A stretch of DNA of 64,000 bases from Mycolicibacterium poriferae (lineage in GTDB: Bacteria > Actinomycetota > Actinomycetes > Mycobacteriales > Mycobacteriaceae): contig NZ_AP022570.1 in NCBI RefSeq assembly GCF_010728325.1, forward strand, positions 4,154,001-4,218,000. Direction: 5' to 3'. Below, one piece after another: positions 53,372 through 64,000 of the stretch. A program made the position numbers and the translations under genes. Positions within the stretch are counted from its first letter, which is position 1, and each line of letters starts with the position of its first letter. The notes beneath the pieces are model-generated. The model was not told the origin of the DNA. It did no database searches and saw only the letters and a list, made by a program, of their open reading frames with translations.

Positions 53372-54658
53372 GTGACCGAGCGCGACGTTGTTGCCACCGC
53401 GGAAGCCGTGATGGCGTTGATGGCAGCCGATGGGTTCGCCGATGTCGTCGATATGGTCCCGTCCTCGCTGCGCGAGTTGGTGTCGGCTGAATCGCTACGT
53501 GACTCGTGGCAAGAGCTGACCGCGACGCACGGATCGGTCGTCCAGATCGGTACACCGTCGACCGAACCGGCGGGCGCGGATCACACGCTCGTGAGGATCG
53601 GGGTGACGTGTGAGCGCGGCGCCTGTGCCGTGCTCATGGTCGTCGACGCGGCACGCCGGCTGCACGGGCTCCAGTTCGCCCCGCCGGAGGCGGCCGAGCC
53701 GTCGCAGCCATGGGAAGCGCCGCCGTACGTGGACTCGGCCGCGTTCACCGAGCACGAGGTCACTGTCGGCGAAACGCCCTGGGCGACGCCGGGAACGCTC
53801 AGCCTGCCGCAGTCATCGAGTCCGGGGCCGGCCGTCGTCCTCCTCCCCGGGTCCGGGCCGTCCGACCGGGACGTCACGATGGGCCGCAACAAGATCTTCC
53901 GGGATCTCGCATGGGGGTTGGCGAGCCACGGAATCGCTGTGCTGCGCTTCGACAAAGTCACCTACGTCCATCGCGACACGCTGGATAGACGCACCTTCAC
54001 CGCGTTCGACGAATATGTCCGACCCGCGGTCGCCGCCGTGCACCTCCTTCGCGAACACCCTCTTGTCGACGGTGACCGGATCTTCGTGCTCGGGCACAGT
54101 CAGGGCGGCATGATGGCGCCCCGCGTCGCGGCGGCCGAGCCGTCGGTGGCTGGGTTGGTCGTGCTCGCCGGCGCGACCGAGCCGATGCACCGTTCCTTGC
54201 TTCGCCAAGTTCGCTACCTCGCCACCGTGCACAAACCGGCCGCGGACCCCGAGGCCGACCCAACCGTTCAGACCATCACCCGACAGGTGGCGCTGATCGA
54301 CGACCCCGACCTCTCCCCGTCCACTCCCGATCACCTTCTGCCGCTGGGCGTTCCGGCGCAGTACTGGCTCGACCTCCGCGGTTACGACCCGGTGGCGGCG
54401 GCCGCTCAGCTGGACCTACCGATGCTCATCATGCAGGGCGGACGTGACTACCAGGTCACCGTCACCGAGGACCTGCTCGGCTGGCAGAGCGGCTTGGCCG
54501 ACCGTGACGACGTCACGATCCGCGTCTACCCCGCAGACGACCATCTGTTCTTCTCCGGATCAGGTCCCTCGACCCCCGCCGGATACGAACCGGCACAGCA
54601 TGTCGACGAGGCAGTTGTCAGCGACATCGCGCGATGGATCAGCGGCACGACGCGCTAA
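53372..54658 (+). CDS. Alpha/beta hydrolase with N-terminal DUF3887-like domain
   Basis: 428 residues from GTG 53372. Residues 1-110 look like the DUF3887/NTF2-like domain often found before esterases; the rest is an alpha/beta hydrolase with oxyanion region VVLLPGSGPSDRD, nucleophile GHSQGG, Asp in MQGGRDYQV and His in PADDHLFF. A dienelactone-hydrolase-like or acyl esterase is likely; substrate unknown. No signal peptide. It takes the place where M. tuberculosis has cfp2, between the Rv2375-like gene and mbtH. Confidence 0.8.
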   Translation: MTERDVVATAEAVMALMAADGFADVVDMVPSSLRELVSAESLRDSWQELTATHGSVVQIGTPSTEPAGADHTLVRIGVTCERGACAVLMVVDAARRLHGLQFAPPEAAEPSQPWEAPPYVDSAAFTEHEVTVGETPWATPGTLSLPQSSSPGPAVVLLPGSGPSDRDVTMGRNKIFRDLAWGLASHGIAVLRFDKVTYVHRDTLDRRTFTAFDEYVRPAVAAVHLLREHPLVDGDRIFVLGHSQGGMMAPRVAAAEPSVAGLVVLAGATEPMHRSLLRQVRYLATVHKPAADPEADPTVQTITRQVALIDDPDLSPSTPDHLLPLGVPAQYWLDLRGYDPVAAAAQLDLPMLIMQGGRDYQVTVTEDLLGWQSGLADRDDVTIRVYPADDHLFFSGSGPSTPAGYEPAQHVDEAVVSDIARWISGTTR

Positions 54659-54802
54659 TACGCCCGCGCCCGGCGTTCTTCACATCCGTTGCGGCGCGCG
54701 GGCGAGCTTTGCACAGACCGTGCTGACGACCGGAGGTTTTCCACCGTCAAACGGGAGGTTATCCCCCGTGACACTGCCGTTTTCGATGATCATGCTTTCC
54801 TC

Positions 54803-55957
54803 ATGGACCTCGCACAGTCGATGAGCGAAAATCTCTCGGGGACCACTGCGATGGGACGCCGCAATTTTCTGGGCGCTGCTGCTGCACTTGGTGCCGGCGT
54901 CGGGTTGTCCGCGTGTACCACCAGATCCGATGAGCCCGCGACGAAGATGTCGGATATCTCGTTGCGAGACCGGGATTTGCCATTCATCGCCACGGAAGAG
55001 ACCTACACCACCCGCGAACTCATTGCCCTGAACGCGATCAACGCTGATCACGCGGAGTACCTCGAGGAAACTGGTCTTGCCGATCTCGGGGCCGGCCGCA
55101 TCGGTGCAATGGATGAGGCGGGTGTCGATGTTCAGATTCTCTCGGCACATACCCCGGGCGTGCAGGATCTCGCCGGACAGCAGGGCAACGATTTCGCGTA
55201 TCGCCTCAACAAGATGATCGCCGATGGTCCGATGACCGCCTATCCGGGGCGCTACCAGGCCTACGCGACCCTGCCCCTGCAGGACCCCGAGGCATCTGCG
55301 GACGAATTGGAACGCGCCGTCCGCGAGGACGGTTTCGTCGGCGCCATGACCAATGGGTTCGTCGGCAGCAAGTTCCTCGACCATGAGGATTTCGAGCCCG
55401 TTCTGGCACGTGCCGAGGCACTTGATGTTCCGATATATCTGCACCCGGGATTTCCACCCAGAGAAGTCTTCGACATTTACTATCGCATCGAGCGCGCAGG
55501 ATACAACGATGAGTACCAGGACTACATTTTCAGTGGTTCAGGGTATGGCTGGCACCAAGAGGTGCTCACTCAATGCCTTCGATTGATCATGACCGGGGTG
55601 TTCGACAGATTTCCCGGACTCCAGATGATCGTCGGCCACATGGGAGAGGGGCTCCCGTTCTATTACGAGCGAATCGTGGAAGATCTGGGTGAGTCGACCG
55701 CGGGTTCGTTGAACAGGCCTGTCGGGCAATACTTCAGTGACAATTTCTGGTATACGACCAGCGCATTCTTCCAAGACGACCTGCTTCAGCTGTTGCTGAG
55801 ATACATCAGTGCGGATCGAGTGATGTTTGCCACCGACTACCCATTTGCAAACATGAAGGAAGGGACCGACTGGTTCAGGGCGGTGGATCTGCCACGCGAG
55901 ACGAAAGAGAAGATCGCTTACCGCAATGCCGAGAAACTGTTCGACATAAAGGTATAA
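54803..55957 (+). CDS. Tat-exported lipoprotein amidohydrolase (amidohydrolase 2 family)
   Basis: 384 residues from ATG 54803; later ATGs at 54821 and 54851 are possible, and only the last has a G-rich site upstream. The start has a twin-arginine motif and lipobox (MGRRNFLGAAAALGAGVGLSAC), so it should be exported folded and lipidated. The mature part is an ACMSD or gamma-resorcylate decarboxylase-like TIM barrel: HPGFPPREVFD, IVGHMGEGLPFYYERIVED, MFATDYPFANM with the metal Asp and His. The usual N-terminal HxH pair of this superfamily is not obvious. Codon use is less GC-rich than neighbours, suggesting recent transfer. Confidence 0.75.
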   Translation: MDLAQSMSENLSGTTAMGRRNFLGAAAALGAGVGLSACTTRSDEPATKMSDISLRDRDLPFIATEETYTTRELIALNAINADHAEYLEETGLADLGAGRIGAMDEAGVDVQILSAHTPGVQDLAGQQGNDFAYRLNKMIADGPMTAYPGRYQAYATLPLQDPEASADELERAVREDGFVGAMTNGFVGSKFLDHEDFEPVLARAEALDVPIYLHPGFPPREVFDIYYRIERAGYNDEYQDYIFSGSGYGWHQEVLTQCLRLIMTGVFDRFPGLQMIVGHMGEGLPFYYERIVEDLGESTAGSLNRPVGQYFSDNFWYTTSAFFQDDLLQLLLRYISADRVMFATDYPFANMKEGTDWFRAVDLPRETKEKIAYRNAEKLFDIKV

Positions 55958-55980
55958 CGCATCCGCGCGCAGGTTCGCTG

Positions 55981-56193
55981 CTAGCTCGACATCGACTCCC
56001 GCAGGCCGCGCGGACGCATGTCGAGCCAGTTCTCCTCCACCCAGGCCAGGCAGTCTGCGCGATTGCTTTCGCCGTAGACGACGCGCCAGCCCGCGGGAAC
56101 GGCGACGAACGTCGGCCACAAGCTGTACTGCTCTTCGTCGTTGACCAGCACGTAGAACGTGCCGTTGTCGTCATCGAACGGGTTGGTGCTCAT
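55981..56193 (-). CDS. mbtH: MbtH-like protein, NRPS activator
   Basis: 70 residues from ATG 56193, which has AGGAG eight bases upstream. [61 protein letters not shown] carries the two conserved Trp and the S-x-WP of MbtH proteins, which bind and activate adenylation domains. It overlaps mbtG by 23 bases in another frame, so the genes are coupled. Last gene of the visible mycobactin operon. Confidence 0.95.
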   Translation of the reverse strand: MSTNPFDDDNGTFYVLVNDEEQYSLWPTFVAVPAGWRVVYGESNRADCLAWVEENWLDMRPRGLRESMSS

Positions 56194-57481
56194 CAATTCT
56201 CCTGGTGATCTCGTGGGTGTCGGCCCGTCGGGGATAGCGGGCGCCCAGCACTCGGTCGGACAACAGGCCCAGGCAGCTGAGGTTGGGAAAGCCCGGGCCC
56301 TGCATGAGCCCGGCCAGGCCGGGCAGGAACAGTTTGGGGGTCACGCCGGAGACGGCCAGGTCGACACCGATGGACTCCTCGAGCACATCCCCAGCCAGCG
56401 GCACACCCAACCCGAGCTCGAGCAGATCACGCGCCTCCTGACTGAACAACGGCGTGAACCACATCGCGTCGGCTCCGGATCCGTCGATGACCAGGTCGAA
56501 ACCGTGTACGGTCTCCAGCGCCTCACCGCTGCGATTCGCGCTCAGCGTCAACCGGATTCGTTCGTCACGCGCGACGGCGTGCGCGACCCGGCCGCGGAGA
56601 TGACGGATTCGGTCGTCGGCCAGCAGCGCGTCCTGCACACGCGCGGAGAACACCCCGCGGTCGGTGCGCGCGAACGCATCCCGCCGCTCGGCGAGCGTCA
56701 GACTCGCCCAGTCCGTGGGGTCCGAGAACAACGTGTTCTCGAAGAATCCCTCGCCGCGGGTGAACAGCGTGACCTGCGGTGAGATGACGGTGATGGTCGA
56801 AACGCGATGCCGGAACAGCTCGTTGAGCATCGACGCCGCCGTCTCGCCACCGCCGATCACCGCTACCCGGTCGGCGGCGATCAGCTCACGACCCGCCGCG
56901 CGGGACCAGAACTGGGCGATCGAGAGCACCCGCGGGTCATGGGGCAGGATGCAGCGGTGCGCCTGACCCGGGCCGGTGATCATCAGACCGTCGGCCTGCA
57001 CTGTCTGCCGCGTCGCACGAAGCGCCCACCGGTCGTCGCGCACATCGATGCCGACGACCTCGTCGGCCAGCACCGTCATGCCGACATTGTCGGCGACCCA
57101 ACGCAGATAGCGACTCCATCCCGAGTGGGTCGGCGCCGGCCGGCCGCGGTCCACCCACTCGGCGAACTGTGCGCTGGCGATCAGATAGGCCTGCCAGCTG
57201 TGCCGAGTCATGCGCTCGTCGAGTTCAGCATTGCGACGCGGTACCAGCGTCGAGCGGTACGGAAACCCGACGTCCTTTTCCGGGCTGGTGCCCAGGCGAT
57301 GCTGGCCGTCGGTCCATCCGCCGACCGGCTGCCAGTTCGCGCCGACGCCGCTGCGCTCGACGACCACCACATCGGGCACCTCGACACCCATGTCGCGCAG
57401 CTCGGCGGCCTTGGCGGCAACCGCGACCGCCTTGGGACCGGCGCCGATCACCGCCAGTGTGGCGGTACCCGCGCCGCTCAC
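56171..57481 (-). CDS. mbtG: Lysine N6-hydroxylase
   Basis: 436 residues from GTG 57481, overlapping the mbtF stop (GTGA). Flavin- and NADPH-dependent N-hydroxylation of the lysine side chains of mycobactin. FAD motif [25 protein letters not shown] motif [15 protein letters not shown], and a C-terminal substrate part [19 protein letters not shown]. Length matches M. tuberculosis MbtG (431). The hydroxyl groups it makes become the hydroxamate iron ligands. Confidence 0.93.
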   Translation of the reverse strand: MSGAGTATLAVIGAGPKAVAVAAKAAELRDMGVEVPDVVVVERSGVGANWQPVGGWTDGQHRLGTSPEKDVGFPYRSTLVPRRNAELDERMTRHSWQAYLIASAQFAEWVDRGRPAPTHSGWSRYLRWVADNVGMTVLADEVVGIDVRDDRWALRATRQTVQADGLMITGPGQAHRCILPHDPRVLSIAQFWSRAAGRELIAADRVAVIGGGETAASMLNELFRHRVSTITVISPQVTLFTRGEGFFENTLFSDPTDWASLTLAERRDAFARTDRGVFSARVQDALLADDRIRHLRGRVAHAVARDERIRLTLSANRSGEALETVHGFDLVIDGSGADAMWFTPLFSQEARDLLELGLGVPLAGDVLEESIGVDLAVSGVTPKLFLPGLAGLMQGPGFPNLSCLGLLSDRVLGARYPRRADTHEITRRIDEHQPVR

Positions 57482-60400
57482 AGTGCCTCGCCCAACACCG
57501 TGACGGCCTGGCTCCACAGCTCACTGAGCCGATCGACCTCGGCCTCGCTGCTCAGCCGGTCACTCCAGCGCCAGCTGGTGCGCAGCTGTGGACCGTCGGG
57601 GCCGGCGGCGACAACGCAGATGACGTCGAACGTGTAGCGCAGCGGCAGGTCCGGTTCGGCGGAGACGGGCAACTGGGTGTTGAGCGCGGCGTCGGTGAGC
57701 AACGACCACTCAGCCCCGGACCTCTCGCCGCTGAGGTCGTGTCGGCCGATGTAGTTGAACTCCACCTGCGGTTCGGGCTTATCCACGAAATCCCCGCGTA
57801 GGTAACGCAACACCCCGTAGTCCAGTCCCCGGTTCGGCACCAGCGCGAGCTGGTCGGTGATCGAGCGCACGAGCGTACGGGCGACAGCAGCATCCTTCGC
57901 GGCGCCGATGTCCACTGGCGCCTCCGCGGCGCCCAGTCGTACCGGATACACCGAGGTGAACCATCCGACGGTGGCCGAGGTGTCACAGGAATGACTGACC
58001 ACGGCGTCTTCTCGACCGTGCCCCTCCAGCGCGATCAGCGCCCCGTGGTGCGCGGGCTGCCCGCGCTCGACCCGCCACGAGGTCAGGGTCAACGTCAGCG
58101 CTGCCAACAGGAAATCGCGCACTTCGACACCCGCCCGGTCGAGACGGTGCAAAAGGGCCGCGGTGGAGTCGGCGTCGGTGACCACGTCGGTGAGACGGTG
58201 CGAGGCCCAGGTGTCGCGGCTCGGATCGGGGCGTCGCACGCCCAGCGGCGGGTCCGGCGCTTCGAGCTGACGCGCCCAGTACCCGAGTTGCTCGTCGAGT
58301 TCACGGGAATGGCTGCGCTCGGCGAGCATTCGCGTCCAGTGGCGGTAGGTGGTGAACTCGGCGGCGAGCGCGGGTGTCCTGCCCGCGGTGACGTCGGCGG
58401 CGAGTTCGGCGAGCGCACCGAGTATGACGTACCAGGACACCACGTCGGTGGCCAGATGGTGCACGCACAGCAGCAACACCGATGGCTTCTCGCGGAACCA
58501 CACCGCCTGCAGCATCGACCCGGCGGTCGGGTCGATACGCTCCAGCGCCGAGGCGGCCTCTGCCCGGACATGGTCGTGCGCTGAGCCGCCGACGACCGTG
58601 AGCACCTGGGCGGCCGGGACCACGCCCGGGGGCCGGGTGACCAGCCGTTGTCCCTCCTGCAGCACCGAGCGCAGCATGTCGTGACGATCCAGCAGGGCCT
58701 GCAGGATTTTCAGCATCTGATCTTCGGTGAGCTCGTCAGGCACGCTGACGAGCACGTTCTGGGTGAACCGGCGAAAACTGCCGTACTCGAACATCCACCG
58801 CATGATCGGGGCGGGGTCGACCTCGCCGTAGCGGTCGTCGTCCAGCGGTGCCGGCGCCGACTCACCGCCAGCACTGCCGGAATTGTCGGGGTTGTTGATG
58901 GCGGCCGCCAGTTCCCGGATGGTGCTGCACTCCAGCATGAGTCGAGCGCGCATGTCGATCCCGCGGCGGCGGGCCTCCTGGACCAGGGTCAGCGCGACGA
59001 TGCTGTCCAGCCCCATCTCCAGGAAGTCGTCCGTGACTCCCACCCCGTCGGCGCCGAGAACAGCGGCCAGCACATCGGCGAGTGCGGACTCCGTCTCGGT
59101 GGCCGGCGGCACGCCGGCCCCTGCGGGATCCGCACCGGAACCGGCGATCTCGGCCAGGGCGGCATCGTCGATCTTGCCGTGTGAGGTCAGCGGCAGTGCG
59201 TCGATGGCGACGAGTTGGTGGGGCACCATGTACCGCGGCAGCTTCGCCGACACCAGCTCCCGCAACTCGTCGAGCGGCACGTCCTGCGCACCGCGGACGA
59301 CGTAGCCGATCAACCGCGCCTGCGGACCCCGGCGCGTCGCTGTCACATATGCGTCGCGGACACCCGGATGGGTGCCCAGTACGGCGGCGATCTCGTCGGG
59401 CTCCACCCGGAAGCCGCGGATCTTGACCTGGCTGTCGGCGCGGCCGAGGAACTGCAGCCCGCCGTCGGGGCCACGCCGCACGACGTCGCCGGTGCGGTAC
59501 ATCCGCCGGCCCGCCCCGAAGGGGTCGGCGACGAACCGGGCCGAGGTTTCGGCACCGCGCCCGAGGTAGCCGCGGGTCACCTGTTCCCCGGTCAGGTACA
59601 GCTCGCCGGCCACCCCGGCCGGGACCGGCCGCAGCCAAGCGTCCAGAACCCGCACACCGACGGTCGCGGTCGGGAAGCCGATCGACGGCTCGTCGTGGGC
59701 GTCGATGGCGGCGACCACTGATTCCACGGTCGTCTCGGTGGGTCCGTAACAGTTGAACGCGGTCATGCCGGTACGGGCGCACTCCTCGCCGATCATCCGC
59801 CACGTCGTCGCGCCGACCGCTTCCCCGCCGAGGGCGAGCACGGCCAGCGGCACGGTGCTCAGCAGACCCACGGCGCGCAACTGGGCGAACATCGACGGTG
59901 TGGTGTCGAGCATGTCGATGCCGAACCGCCCGATCGTGAACACCAACGCCTCTGCGTCACGCTGACATTCGTCGCCGACGATGTGCACCGTGTCGCCGTC
60001 GAGCAGCGCGGCCAACGGTTGCCAGGCGGCGTCGAAGGTGAACGACCACGCGTGGGCCACCCGCAGCGGCCGTCCGAGCCGTGCCCGCGCCGGACGCAGG
60101 ACATGCTCGGCGTGGTCGTCGGCGTAGGCGAGCAGCGCGCCGTGCGTCCCGATGACCCCTTTGGGCCGGCCGGTGGTGCCCGAGGTGAACACCACGTAGG
60201 CGGCCTGCGCTCCCGTCACCTCGGCGGGCCGGTAGTCCGCCGACGGGACGGCGGGCAGCGCGGCGATGAACGCCTCGTCGACGACGACGCGCGCCGCGGC
60301 CTGATCCAGGATGTCGGCGACCCGGTCGGCGGGCATCGCGGGGTCCAGCGGCACGATGACCGCGCCCGCCTTCAGCACGCCCAGCATGGCCACGACGTAG

Positions 60401-61974
60401 TCGGGGCCGCGAGGCAGTGTGATCGCCACGGCATCTTCGTCACCGACCCCGCGGGCGAGCAACGCCGAGGCCACCCGGTCAGCGGCCTCGTCGACCTGTC
60501 GATAGGTCAGCCGGCCGGTGTCCCAGGTCAGCGCCACCGACCCGAGGCGCGTCGCGGCCACCTCGGTGAATCGGGTGTGCACCCCGCCGCCAGTGACTGC
60601 GTCACCGGCGGCTGACGGCCCCAGTTCCTCGCCGGGGAGCAGGATGCCGACGTCGCGCAATGGCCGGTCCCAGCAGCTGATCAGGCGCTGCGCGATGTGC
60701 AGCACTCGCCTGCCCAGCGTTTCGGGCCGCAGCTGACCCAGCGCCCCGTCGAGCACCTCGACGAACACCGTGAGCTGCTCGCCGGCCAGATGCGCGGCGA
60801 GCGTAACCGGAAAGTGCGACAGACTCTCCAGCGCCGACGGCACGAATGTGGCGCCGTTGACCGCGAATTCGCTGGCGCCGACCAGGCCTCCGGGCGGGAA
60901 GTTCTCGTAGACGAGCAGGGTGTCGAACAGCTCCCCGATGCCGGCCATCGCCCGCAGGTCGGCGTGGCTGAGGTAGCTGTGGTCGCGCAGCCCGGCGGCT
61001 TCGCGCTGCAGCGCCAGACATTGGCTGCCCGTGCGGTCGGCGGGATCCAGGCGTACCCGCAGTGGAACGGTGTTGACGAACAGTCCGACCATCCGCTCGA
61101 CGCCGGCCAACTCGCCCGGCCGCCCCGATACCGTCACCCCGAAGGTGACGTCGGTGCGGTCGGTGAGCACGGAAAGCACGCTGGCCCAGGCGAGCTGGAT
61201 CAGGGTGTTGACGGTGACGCCGCGGCTGCGCGCGCCTTCGGTCAGCCGGCGGGTGGACTCGGCGTCGAGTTTCACCTCGGTGAGCCGGGGCCGCCCGGGG
61301 GCCGGGGCGGACGAAGTCAGCGCCGGGGTGAGCAGCGTCGGCGCGTCGATCCTGTCGAGGTGGCGGCGCCACAGTCGCCGGCTGGCCTCGTGGTCGCGGC
61401 CGGCCAACCAGCCGATGTAGTCGCGGTAGGGTCGGGGCGGGTCGGGCAACGCGGCGGGGTCACCGCCGGCCCGGTACAGCGTCAGCAGCTCCCCCATGAA
61501 CAACGGCAGCGACCAGCCGTCGATGAGGATGTGGTGTGCGGTGACGACCAACCGCCACCGCTGAGGTGTCTCGATCAGCAGGAACCGGATCACCGGTCCG
61601 CGGGCCAGCTCGAACGGCGCACTGCGCTCCGCTGTTTCGACGGCCACCGCCTCGTCGTCGGAGTCGACGCGGACCTGCCGCCACGGCAGCTCGGCACGGG
61701 TCGGGATGATCTGCACGGCTCGGCTGAGGTCACCCTGGACGAAGCTGGCGCGCAGGTTCGCGTGCCGCGTCAACAGCTGGTCGGCACAGCGGCGCAGCAG
61801 ATCCACCTGCAGGTCACCGGTCGCATCGACCGCCATCGCGATGACGTAGGGATCGGTGCGTGCCGCCCCGCCCTCGGTCAGCGTGGCCATCGAGAACAGC
61901 CCCTGCTGCAGCGGGCTCAGCGCCAGCACATCCTCGATGGCCGACGCGCCGGGGCGTGCGTCGGTCTGGGTCAT
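57478..61974 (-). CDS. mbtF: Mycobactin NRPS MbtF (C-A-PCP-E)
   Basis: 1498 residues from ATG 61974, coupled to mbtE by ATGA; the frame open to 62403 lies in mbtE. Order: condensation domain (HHILIDGWS near residue 147), adenylation domain ([63 protein letters not shown]), carrier protein ([17 protein letters not shown], Ser attachment) and a terminal epimerisation-type domain ([13 protein letters not shown] and ALEGHGRE...[11 protein letters not shown]). It adds the terminal lysine that closes to the cyclic hydroxamate part in mycobactin. The final domain is taken as epimerisation-like from HHxxxDxxSW; its activity is not shown. Confidence 0.95.
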   Translation of the reverse strand: MTQTDARPGASAIEDVLALSPLQQGLFSMATLTEGGAARTDPYVIAMAVDATGDLQVDLLRRCADQLLTRHANLRASFVQGDLSRAVQIIPTRAELPWRQVRVDSDDEAVAVETAERSAPFELARGPVIRFLLIETPQRWRLVVTAHHILIDGWSLPLFMGELLTLYRAGGDPAALPDPPRPYRDYIGWLAGRDHEASRRLWRRHLDRIDAPTLLTPALTSSAPAPGRPRLTEVKLDAESTRRLTEGARSRGVTVNTLIQLAWASVLSVLTDRTDVTFGVTVSGRPGELAGVERMVGLFVNTVPLRVRLDPADRTGSQCLALQREAAGLRDHSYLSHADLRAMAGIGELFDTLLVYENFPPGGLVGASEFAVNGATFVPSALESLSHFPVTLAAHLAGEQLTVFVEVLDGALGQLRPETLGRRVLHIAQRLISCWDRPLRDVGILLPGEELGPSAAGDAVTGGGVHTRFTEVAATRLGSVALTWDTGRLTYRQVDEAADRVASALLARGVGDEDAVAITLPRGPDYVVAMLGVLKAGAVIVPLDPAMPADRVADILDQAAARVVVDEAFIAALPAVPSADYRPAEVTGAQAAYVVFTSGTTGRPKGVIGTHGALLAYADDHAEHVLRPARARLGRPLRVAHAWSFTFDAAWQPLAALLDGDTVHIVGDECQRDAEALVFTIGRFGIDMLDTTPSMFAQLRAVGLLSTVPLAVLALGGEAVGATTWRMIGEECARTGMTAFNCYGPTETTVESVVAAIDAHDEPSIGFPTATVGVRVLDAWLRPVPAGVAGELYLTGEQVTRGYLGRGAETSARFVADPFGAGRRMYRTGDVVRRGPDGGLQFLGRADSQVKIRGFRVEPDEIAAVLGTHPGVRDAYVTATRRGPQARLIGYVVRGAQDVPLDELRELVSAKLPRYMVPHQLVAIDALPLTSHGKIDDAALAEIAGSGADPAGAGVPPATETESALADVLAAVLGADGVGVTDDFLEMGLDSIVALTLVQEARRRGIDMRARLMLECSTIRELAAAINNPDNSGSAGGESAPAPLDDDRYGEVDPAPIMRWMFEYGSFRRFTQNVLVSVPDELTEDQMLKILQALLDRHDMLRSVLQEGQRLVTRPPGVVPAAQVLTVVGGSAHDHVRAEAASALERIDPTAGSMLQAVWFREKPSVLLLCVHHLATDVVSWYVILGALAELAADVTAGRTPALAAEFTTYRHWTRMLAERSHSRELDEQLGYWARQLEAPDPPLGVRRPDPSRDTWASHRLTDVVTDADSTAALLHRLDRAGVEVRDFLLAALTLTLTSWRVERGQPAHHGALIALEGHGREDAVVSHSCDTSATVGWFTSVYPVRLGAAEAPVDIGAAKDAAVARTLVRSITDQLALVPNRGLDYGVLRYLRGDFVDKPEPQVEFNYIGRHDLSGERSGAEWSLLTDAALNTQLPVSAEPDLPLRYTFDVICVVAAGPDGPQLRTSWRWSDRLSSEAEVDRLSELWSQAVTVLGEAL

Positions 61975-64000
61975 CGCGGCGCCTCCCCACCGCTCCACGA
62001 CGCCGTCAGCGCGGCCAGTTCCTGCTCCGACAGGCCCGAGGCCGACATCGGTTCGTGGTGCAGGTCGTCGGGTTGGGGATCGGCGACCGAGCCCGCGTCC
62101 AGCGCGGCGGCCAGCTCGGCCAGCGCGGGATGTTCGAAGACCATGCGGGCGGTCAGGTCCAGACCCGCGTCGCGGGCTCGCGCGGCCAGCTGCACGGCCA
62201 GCACACTGTCTCCGCCGAGACCGAAGAAGTCGTCGTGACGGCCGACGTCCTCGGCGCCGAGCAGTTCGGTCAACAGCGCGGCCAGGGCACGCTCGCTCGC
62301 GGTGCGCGGCTCCTCCCATTCGGTCGCCGGCGCGCTCGTCACCACCTCGGCGTCGCCGGGCACGGTCGCCGCGGCGAGGTGAAGGCGGCCGTCGTCGTCC
62401 CACCGGCCGCGGTCCCCGGTGCGGTACAACCGCGCTCCGGGGCGCGAGCTGAACGGGTCTCCGACCAGCTTGTCGCCCGTGAACACGGTGCCGCCGAGAT
62501 AGACGTCACCGAGGACGCCGACCGGGACGGGTGCCAATGCGTCATCGAGCACGTAGACCCGGTTCGCGCCGGCGGCCCAGTCGGTAACGATCCGCTGCTT
62601 CTCTTCGGCGGTGATGATCTCGACGTCGCCGAGTCGGCGATCGGGATGCTCGGCGAACGCAGTGACGATGCGGTCCAGCCAGCCGGTGAGCCGTTGGATC
62701 GTGGCCCGGTCATACAGTTCCGGTCGATAGATGACGTGGCCGCGGTAGCCGGCTGCCGGACCGTCCTGCGCATCCGCGAAGAAGTTCAGCGACAGGTCGG
62801 CCTGGGCCATGTCGAAGCTCGGTTCCAGCGCCGTGAACGACGTCCGGTCGTCGATCATCTGCTGCCGGGGAAGTTGTTCGCGCACATGTACGACCACTTG
62901 GAACAGCGGGTTGCGGGACAGCGAGCGCGGCGGGTTGACGACCTCGACGACCTGCTCGAACGGCACGTCGGCGTTCGAGTAAGCCGACAGCGCCGTCTCG
63001 CGGGCCCGCACCAGGATCTCGCGCAACGTGGGATTGCCGCGCAGATCGTTACGTAGCACCACGAAGTTGACGAAGAAGCCGACCAGGTCTGCCAGCTCGG
63101 CCTCCGACCGGCCCGCCACCGGTGTTCCCATCGGGATGTCCGGTCCGCCGCCGGCTTTGGCCAGCGTCACGGCGACCGCCGCCTGCAGGGCCATGAACTC
63201 GGTGATGCCGAGGTCGCGGCACAGCTGCGCCAGTGCGGTCCTGGTCGATGCCGTGATGGTGAACTCGACGGCGTCACCGGCGCCGCTGGGCAGCCGAGGC
63301 CGTGGATGGTCCAGCGGCAGGCCGGATTCGGTGGGGACGCCGGCCAACTGGCCGGCCCAGTATTCGCGTTGCGGGGCGACGATGCCTGCCTCGTCGCTGA
63401 GCAGACGCGCCTGCCAGGCACCGTAGTCGGTGTACTGGATCGGCAGCGGCGCCCAATCCGGCTGGCGTCCAGCGTTTCTGGCACGGTACGCGGTCACCAT
63501 GTCGGTGAACAGCACTCCGCCGGACCAGTGGTCGCCGGCGATGTGGTGGATCACCAGAGACACCACCAGTTCCGGGCCGCGCTCACCCTCGACGCCGAGC
63601 ACCGCTGCGCGGATCGGCCAATCCTGTTCCAGATCGAAGGCGTAGCGCTGTTCGCGGGCCAGTTCGCCGCGCAGCCAGTCTTCGCCGTCGCCGCGGGCCC
63701 GCCGCACCAGGAAGTGCGGTGTCATGTCGTTGACGACCTGATAGGGCGTGCCGTCGATCTCACGGTAGGTCGTGCGCAGGATCGCGTGCCGCTCGACGAC
63801 ATCGTGGAGAGCCGCCACCAGTGCGTCGACGTCGCACGGGCCCGACAGCCGGGCGGCGAACGGGATGTTGTTCACGGGGTTGGCGCCTTCGATGCGGTAG
63901 CCGAACCACGATCGCAACTGCGAGGACGACAGCGGCGCCGGACCGTCGTGCGGCTGCGCCACCAGCCGCGGTCGGGCGCCGCGGCCGTCGGCGGCGAGGG
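61971..64000 (-). CDS. mbtE: Mycobactin NRPS MbtE, C-terminal part, cut by window
   Basis: 677 residues present; the frame is open to the right edge ([17 protein letters not shown]...), so the GTG at 63962 is not the true start. Visible order: a condensation domain ([17 protein letters not shown] start, [16 protein letters not shown] active site, [27 protein letters not shown]), then a shortened adenylation-like piece ([45 protein letters not shown]) without core motifs A1-A5, then a carrier domain with Ser in [16 protein letters not shown]. Upstream of mbtF with a four-base overlap. The preceding linker looks like that after another carrier domain. Confidence 0.92.
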   Translation of the reverse strand, partial: LAADGRGARPRLVAQPHDGPAPLSSSQLRSWFGYRIEGANPVNNIPFAARLSGPCDVDALVAALHDVVERHAILRTTYREIDGTPYQVVNDMTPHFLVRRARGDGEDWLRGELAREQRYAFDLEQDWPIRAAVLGVEGERGPELVVSLVIHHIAGDHWSGGVLFTDMVTAYRARNAGRQPDWAPLPIQYTDYGAWQARLLSDEAGIVAPQREYWAGQLAGVPTESGLPLDHPRPRLPSGAGDAVEFTITASTRTALAQLCRDLGITEFMALQAAVAVTLAKAGGGPDIPMGTPVAGRSEAELADLVGFFVNFVVLRNDLRGNPTLREILVRARETALSAYSNADVPFEQVVEVVNPPRSLSRNPLFQVVVHVREQLPRQQMIDDRTSFTALEPSFDMAQADLSLNFFADAQDGPAAGYRGHVIYRPELYDRATIQRLTGWLDRIVTAFAEHPDRRLGDVEIITAEEKQRIVTDWAAGANRVYVLDDALAPVPVGVLGDVYLGGTVFTGDKLVGDPFSSRPGARLYRTGDRGRWDDDGRLHLAAATVPGDAEVVTSAPATEWEEPRTASERALAALLTELLGAEDVGRHDDFFGLGGDSVLAVQLAARARDAGLDLTARMVFEHPALAELAAALDAGSVADPQPDDLHHEPMSASGLSEQELAALTASWSGGEAPR

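Overview
The window is high-GC actinobacterial DNA from a rapidly growing mycobacterium (Mycolicibacterium-like). Evidence: an MmpS/MmpL pair, the mycobactin genes mbtE-F-G-H, an LppP-type lipoprotein, and a gene order that, from memory, follows M. tuberculosis: tldE/tldD, ecfT/fused ECF ATPase, lppP, tRNA-Asn, dnaG, dgt, a TPM protein, glyS, smtB, zur, uppS, recO, an amidase, era, cdd-like, corC-like, ybeY, phoH, rsmE, dnaJ2, hrcA, mbt. The core is conserved and several accessory inserts interrupt it.

Layout. 1-5.8 kb: the 3' part of a methionine aminopeptidase, a large acidic secreted protein, a DUF427 protein, a membrane diguanylate cyclase and small exported proteins. 5.9-15.4 kb: a 9.45-kb element bounded by a 38-bp direct repeat that matches the 3' half of a tRNA(CAT) gene. 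It carries a tyrosine integrase, an XRE regulator, an excisionase-like protein, a primase/ATPase-like replication protein, a scaffold-like protein, an HK97-type capsid protein, an HNH nuclease and a Schlafen AlbA_2 protein, but no terminase, portal or tail genes. It resembles phiRv1/phiRv2 and looks like a capsid-encoding phage satellite.

15.4-28.9 kb: AhpD-like protein, TldE/TldD, an ECF transporter, a MarR-MFS pair, a VIT-family transporter, an acyl-CoA oxidase-like enzyme, LppP, two paralogous small secreted proteins and tRNA-Asn. 28.9-46.2 kb: replication, nucleotide and translation genes (dnaG, dgt, glyS), zinc regulators smtB-zur, uppS-recO, and the run phoH-ybeY-corC-cdd-era. phoH is interrupted by a 357-residue intein with every hallmark residue of class 3 inteins.

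46.3-64 kb: mmpS-mmpL behind a strong IdeR-like box, then rsmE, dnaJ2, hrcA, a small conserved gene, two accessory hydrolases, and the leftward mycobactin operon (mbtE partial, mbtF, mbtG, mbtH). The mmpS-mmpL pair and the mbt genes together suggest an iron-responsive siderophore region.

A recurrent oddity is short tandem repeats (about 20 or 26 bp) lying across the stop codons of zur, uppS and rsmE, and a weaker one after the TPM gene. All family assignments come from reading motifs; no database search was run.
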